Source: Candidatus Cloacimonadota bacterium (GTDB lineage: Bacteria > Cloacimonadota > Cloacimonadia > Cloacimonadales > TCS61). From it: a stretch of DNA of 6,078 nucleotides. Positions 3,945 through 6,078 of this stretch are shown here, piece by piece (positions within the stretch are counted from its first letter, which is position 1; each line of letters begins with the position of its first letter). The translations under genes and the position numbers were made by a program. The notes beneath the pieces were generated by a model. The model searched no databases, had not been told where the DNA came from, and saw only the letters and a program-made list of their open reading frames with translations. Location: positions 1 through 6,078 of the forward strand of contig JACNIV010000066.1 in assembly GCA_014382915.1 (NCBI GenBank), given 5' to 3'.

Positions 3945-6078
3945 ATGAAAAAAATAGTAATTTTTATTTTACTCATTGCAGTGCAATCTATTGCATGGGC
4001 AGGTTTTCCGTTTGAGAATTTTAATGATGCTTCAGCATGGTCTGGTTACACTCCTGCACCTTGGCCATATATTAATACAATGACATTTAATGGTAATGAA
4101 TGGACTTTCTATAGAGTAAGCCAATATTTGTCAGGATCAGATTATGAAATGGACATTGTTGGTTCTCAATCTGGAAAAATTACCAGCCATCATTTTGCAA
4201 ACGGTGTTGGAACGTTATCATTTACTGCTGCCAGGGTAGCTGACGTAACAACTTCTATCAAAATATACTATTCAATTCATGATGATATTGATGATTCTTT
4301 TACCAGTGTGCTTTACAATGGTTCTTATTCTATTCCTATCACGAGTACATCACCAACAACTTTTAACATCCCGATAAATAGATCTGATGCTGTTTATGTT
4401 AGAATTCAAGCCTATCAGTCGACAGCAAGAATTGATGATATCTCAGTTTCGAATGAATTAGCTCCTGTAGTTCCTACTGTTACCGCAGCCAACATAAGCG
4501 ACATCACCAAATTTACTGCTTCGGGTGGTGGAAATGTAACGGCTGACGGAGGTGCTTCTGTTACAGCTCGTGGCGTTTGTTGGGGTATTTCCCAAGACGA
4601 CATGTTTTTGGGAGATGATAATTTCACAAGTGACGGTTCTGGGACTGGTGCTTTCACTAGCCAGATTACTGGTTTGGCTGCAAATACACATTATTATGTG
4701 AGAGCCTATGCTACCAACTCCGTTGGAACTGGATATTCGGAATTTAATTTCATGCCACAATTCACGACGCTAAATTATGTTGCTCCTACCGCGGTTACGA
4801 ATAATGCATCAGATGTGAATCACGTTTTTGCCCATCTCAACGGAACGGTAAATGGAGATGAAGCCAGCACGACTGTAGTTTTTGAATATGGTCTTACGGA
4901 TAGTTATGGATCGGAAGTTGCTGCAGTTGAGAGTCCCTTCACAAGTGGAGATGATGAGTCGGTTCATGCATCACTAAGTGAACTTGATGAATATACTACT
5001 TACCATTATAGAGTTAAGGCGACTAACGTAATCGGAACAACTTATGGCGATGATAAGACATTCACAACAACTAATAATCCCAATGTTGTATCTACTCAAT
5101 CGATTCCACCGGCTACTCCCGATCCCGATCCGATTGAATTCACGGGTACAGGTGTAACACTCGACTTTTCAAATGTCTCCGGTGCCACAGGTTCAAATGA
5201 TATTACAGTAAGTCAGTACAATGTTCAGCCGACAAATCTTACCGGCATCATCGGTTCTGAAGTTAGAGTGAGTAATAGAAGTTATCTGATTACAAATCAT
5301 ACAGGATTTACGTTCTCTACAAGGGCTGAATTTCTTATTGATAATATTCCTGGTGTCAATCCTTCCTCTTTCGAAGACACTCCTGACGGTGAAGTAACCG
5401 ATATTAAGCTTTGGAAAAGAAACGAGTATGGGACAGGTGATTTCGTGAACCTTGGATATTTGCTGTATGATGATGGATCTGACGATATTAATGTAACCGA
5501 CGATGATCTTCTTTACTTGGATGGAATTGATGGTTTCAGCGAGTTCACCTTTTCTTCAGATGGAGATCATTCTCTTTCTGTTATTCTTTCGACTTTCACT
5601 GCTCAATACATAGAAAACACACCAACTCTGTATTGGTCAACTCAATCCGAAACGGACAACATGGGCTGGTTTGTGTATAGAAATGTTGAAAATGATTTTA
5701 CCACATCAGAAAAAATATCAGAATTTATTGAAGGACATGGCACGACTACACAACAGCAATCTTATATCTATGAAGACAATATTGAGAACCCGGAAGTCGG
5801 GGACACATATTATTATTGGTTGGAATCGATCGATTACGGTGGAATGGTAAACCATTATGATAAAGTAGCGGTTCTTACTATTCCTGATAATGACGATCCC
5901 GGTAATGGACCGAATGCAGAGCCGGTTCTTTACGGACTTTTTCAGAATGAGCCGAATCCAATGATCACGAATACGCATATTGCATTTAATCTGAATGATC
6001 TCTCACAGGTGAAACTGGATATTTACAATCTTAAAGGACAGCTTGTAAAGTCGCTTTATTCCGGCATGACATCCTCTC
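3945..6078 (+). CDS. secreted multidomain surface protein with C-terminal sorting-type domain (3' end outside window)
   Basis: The frame is open for 711 codons to the right edge with no stop. Residues 1-19 form a signal peptide (KK, hydrophobic core, AWA before Gly20). Residues 20-172 are an unrecognised, probably beta-sandwich, domain. Residues 177-275 and 281-376 are two different fibronectin-III-like modules, the first with the VTARGVCWG...YYVRAYATNSVGTGY pattern, the second with LNGTVN...FEYG...YHYRVKATNVIGTTY. A PDPDP linker follows, then a beta-rich region with an Asp-rich stretch (509-530), possibly calcium-binding. LSTFTA (548-553) opens another module ending near YYYWLESIDYGG. From about 660, QNEPNP and VKLDIYNLKGQLVKSLYSG match Por/T9SS type A or FlgD-Ig-like tails, so the true end should be only some tens of codons away. 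It is exported and probably surface-attached or released. No catalytic motif is seen; adhesion or glycan binding is a guess. It is expressed from its own sigma54 promoter. Confidence 0.9.
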   Translation, partial: MKKIVIFILLIAVQSIAWAGFPFENFNDASAWSGYTPAPWPYINTMTFNGNEWTFYRVSQYLSGSDYEMDIVGSQSGKITSHHFANGVGTLSFTAARVADVTTSIKIYYSIHDDIDDSFTSVLYNGSYSIPITSTSPTTFNIPINRSDAVYVRIQAYQSTARIDDISVSNELAPVVPTVTAANISDITKFTASGGGNVTADGGASVTARGVCWGISQDDMFLGDDNFTSDGSGTGAFTSQITGLAANTHYYVRAYATNSVGTGYSEFNFMPQFTTLNYVAPTAVTNNASDVNHVFAHLNGTVNGDEASTTVVFEYGLTDSYGSEVAAVESPFTSGDDESVHASLSELDEYTTYHYRVKATNVIGTTYGDDKTFTTTNNPNVVSTQSIPPATPDPDPIEFTGTGVTLDFSNVSGATGSNDITVSQYNVQPTNLTGIIGSEVRVSNRSYLITNHTGFTFSTRAEFLIDNIPGVNPSSFEDTPDGEVTDIKLWKRNEYGTGDFVNLGYLLYDDGSDDINVTDDDLLYLDGIDGFSEFTFSSDGDHSLSVILSTFTAQYIENTPTLYWSTQSETDNMGWFVYRNVENDFTTSEKISEFIEGHGTTTQQQSYIYEDNIENPEVGDTYYYWLESIDYGGMVNHYDKVAVLTIPDNDDPGNGPNAEPVLYGLFQNEPNPMITNTHIAFNLNDLSQVKLDIYNLKGQLVKSLYSGMTSS

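Noticed and set aside
4415..4760. minus-strand frames within the secreted-protein gene
   Set aside because: The forward frame encodes clear fibronectin-like motifs throughout, so these are low-complexity shadows.
5118..5134. CCCGATCCCGATCCGAT micro-repeat
   Set aside because: It simply encodes the PDPDP linker between domains of the secreted protein; no sign of a wider repeat array.
1..6078. mobile element, CRISPR array, tRNA or rRNA
   Set aside because: No transposase or integrase motifs, no regular spaced repeats and no RNA gene landmarks were seen on either strand.

Overview
The window reads as a compact sensor-to-output locus from an AT-rich Gram-negative bacterium. The best guess is the FCB group, most like Candidatus Cloacimonadota. 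That rests on three things: a histidine kinase with periplasmic TPRs and a STPGTNxEKGTGLGLILCKEF-type ATPase end; a secreted protein that carries the LSxFTA...W.TQSETDN.GW..YR...YYWLES.DY module followed by a Por/T9SS-type (FlgD-Ig-like) C-terminal tail; and a strong Shine-Dalgarno on that gene, which would be atypical for Bacteroidota. The phylum is an inference from memory of protein style, not from a search.

Layout: 1-310 is a gene-free leader with two perfect 14-bp palindromes, an imperfect inverted repeat and weak promoter-like elements. Its left edge may hold the ribosome binding site of a divergent gene outside the window. 311-2374 encodes a membrane sensor histidine kinase: signal peptide, eight TPRs in exact 40-residue register, coiled coil, one membrane helix, HisKA, HATPase. 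Seven bases later, 2382-3725 encodes an NtrC-type response regulator with REC, a sigma54-activating AAA+ domain including GAFTGA, and a Fis-type HTH. 3726-3944 is intergenic. 3945 to the right edge encodes a secreted multidomain surface protein cut off by the window end.

The most interesting part is the 219-bp intergenic region. From upstream to downstream it holds two tandem TGTCY...RGACA dyads about 20.5 bp apart, an exact match to the E. coli IHF consensus, a textbook sigma54 -24/-12 promoter (TTGGCACAGGAATTGCT), and a near-perfect Shine-Dalgarno. This is the complete architecture of an enhancer-activated, IHF-bent sigma54 promoter, and it lies directly between a sigma54 activator gene and the secreted-protein gene.

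Proposed working model (inference): the periplasmic TPR domain senses an envelope or protein-borne cue. The kinase phosphorylates Asp52 of the regulator, which binds the tandem dyads, and with looping it activates sigma54 transcription of a secreted, probably cell-surface, beta-sandwich protein. No mobile elements, RNA genes or CRISPR arrays were seen.
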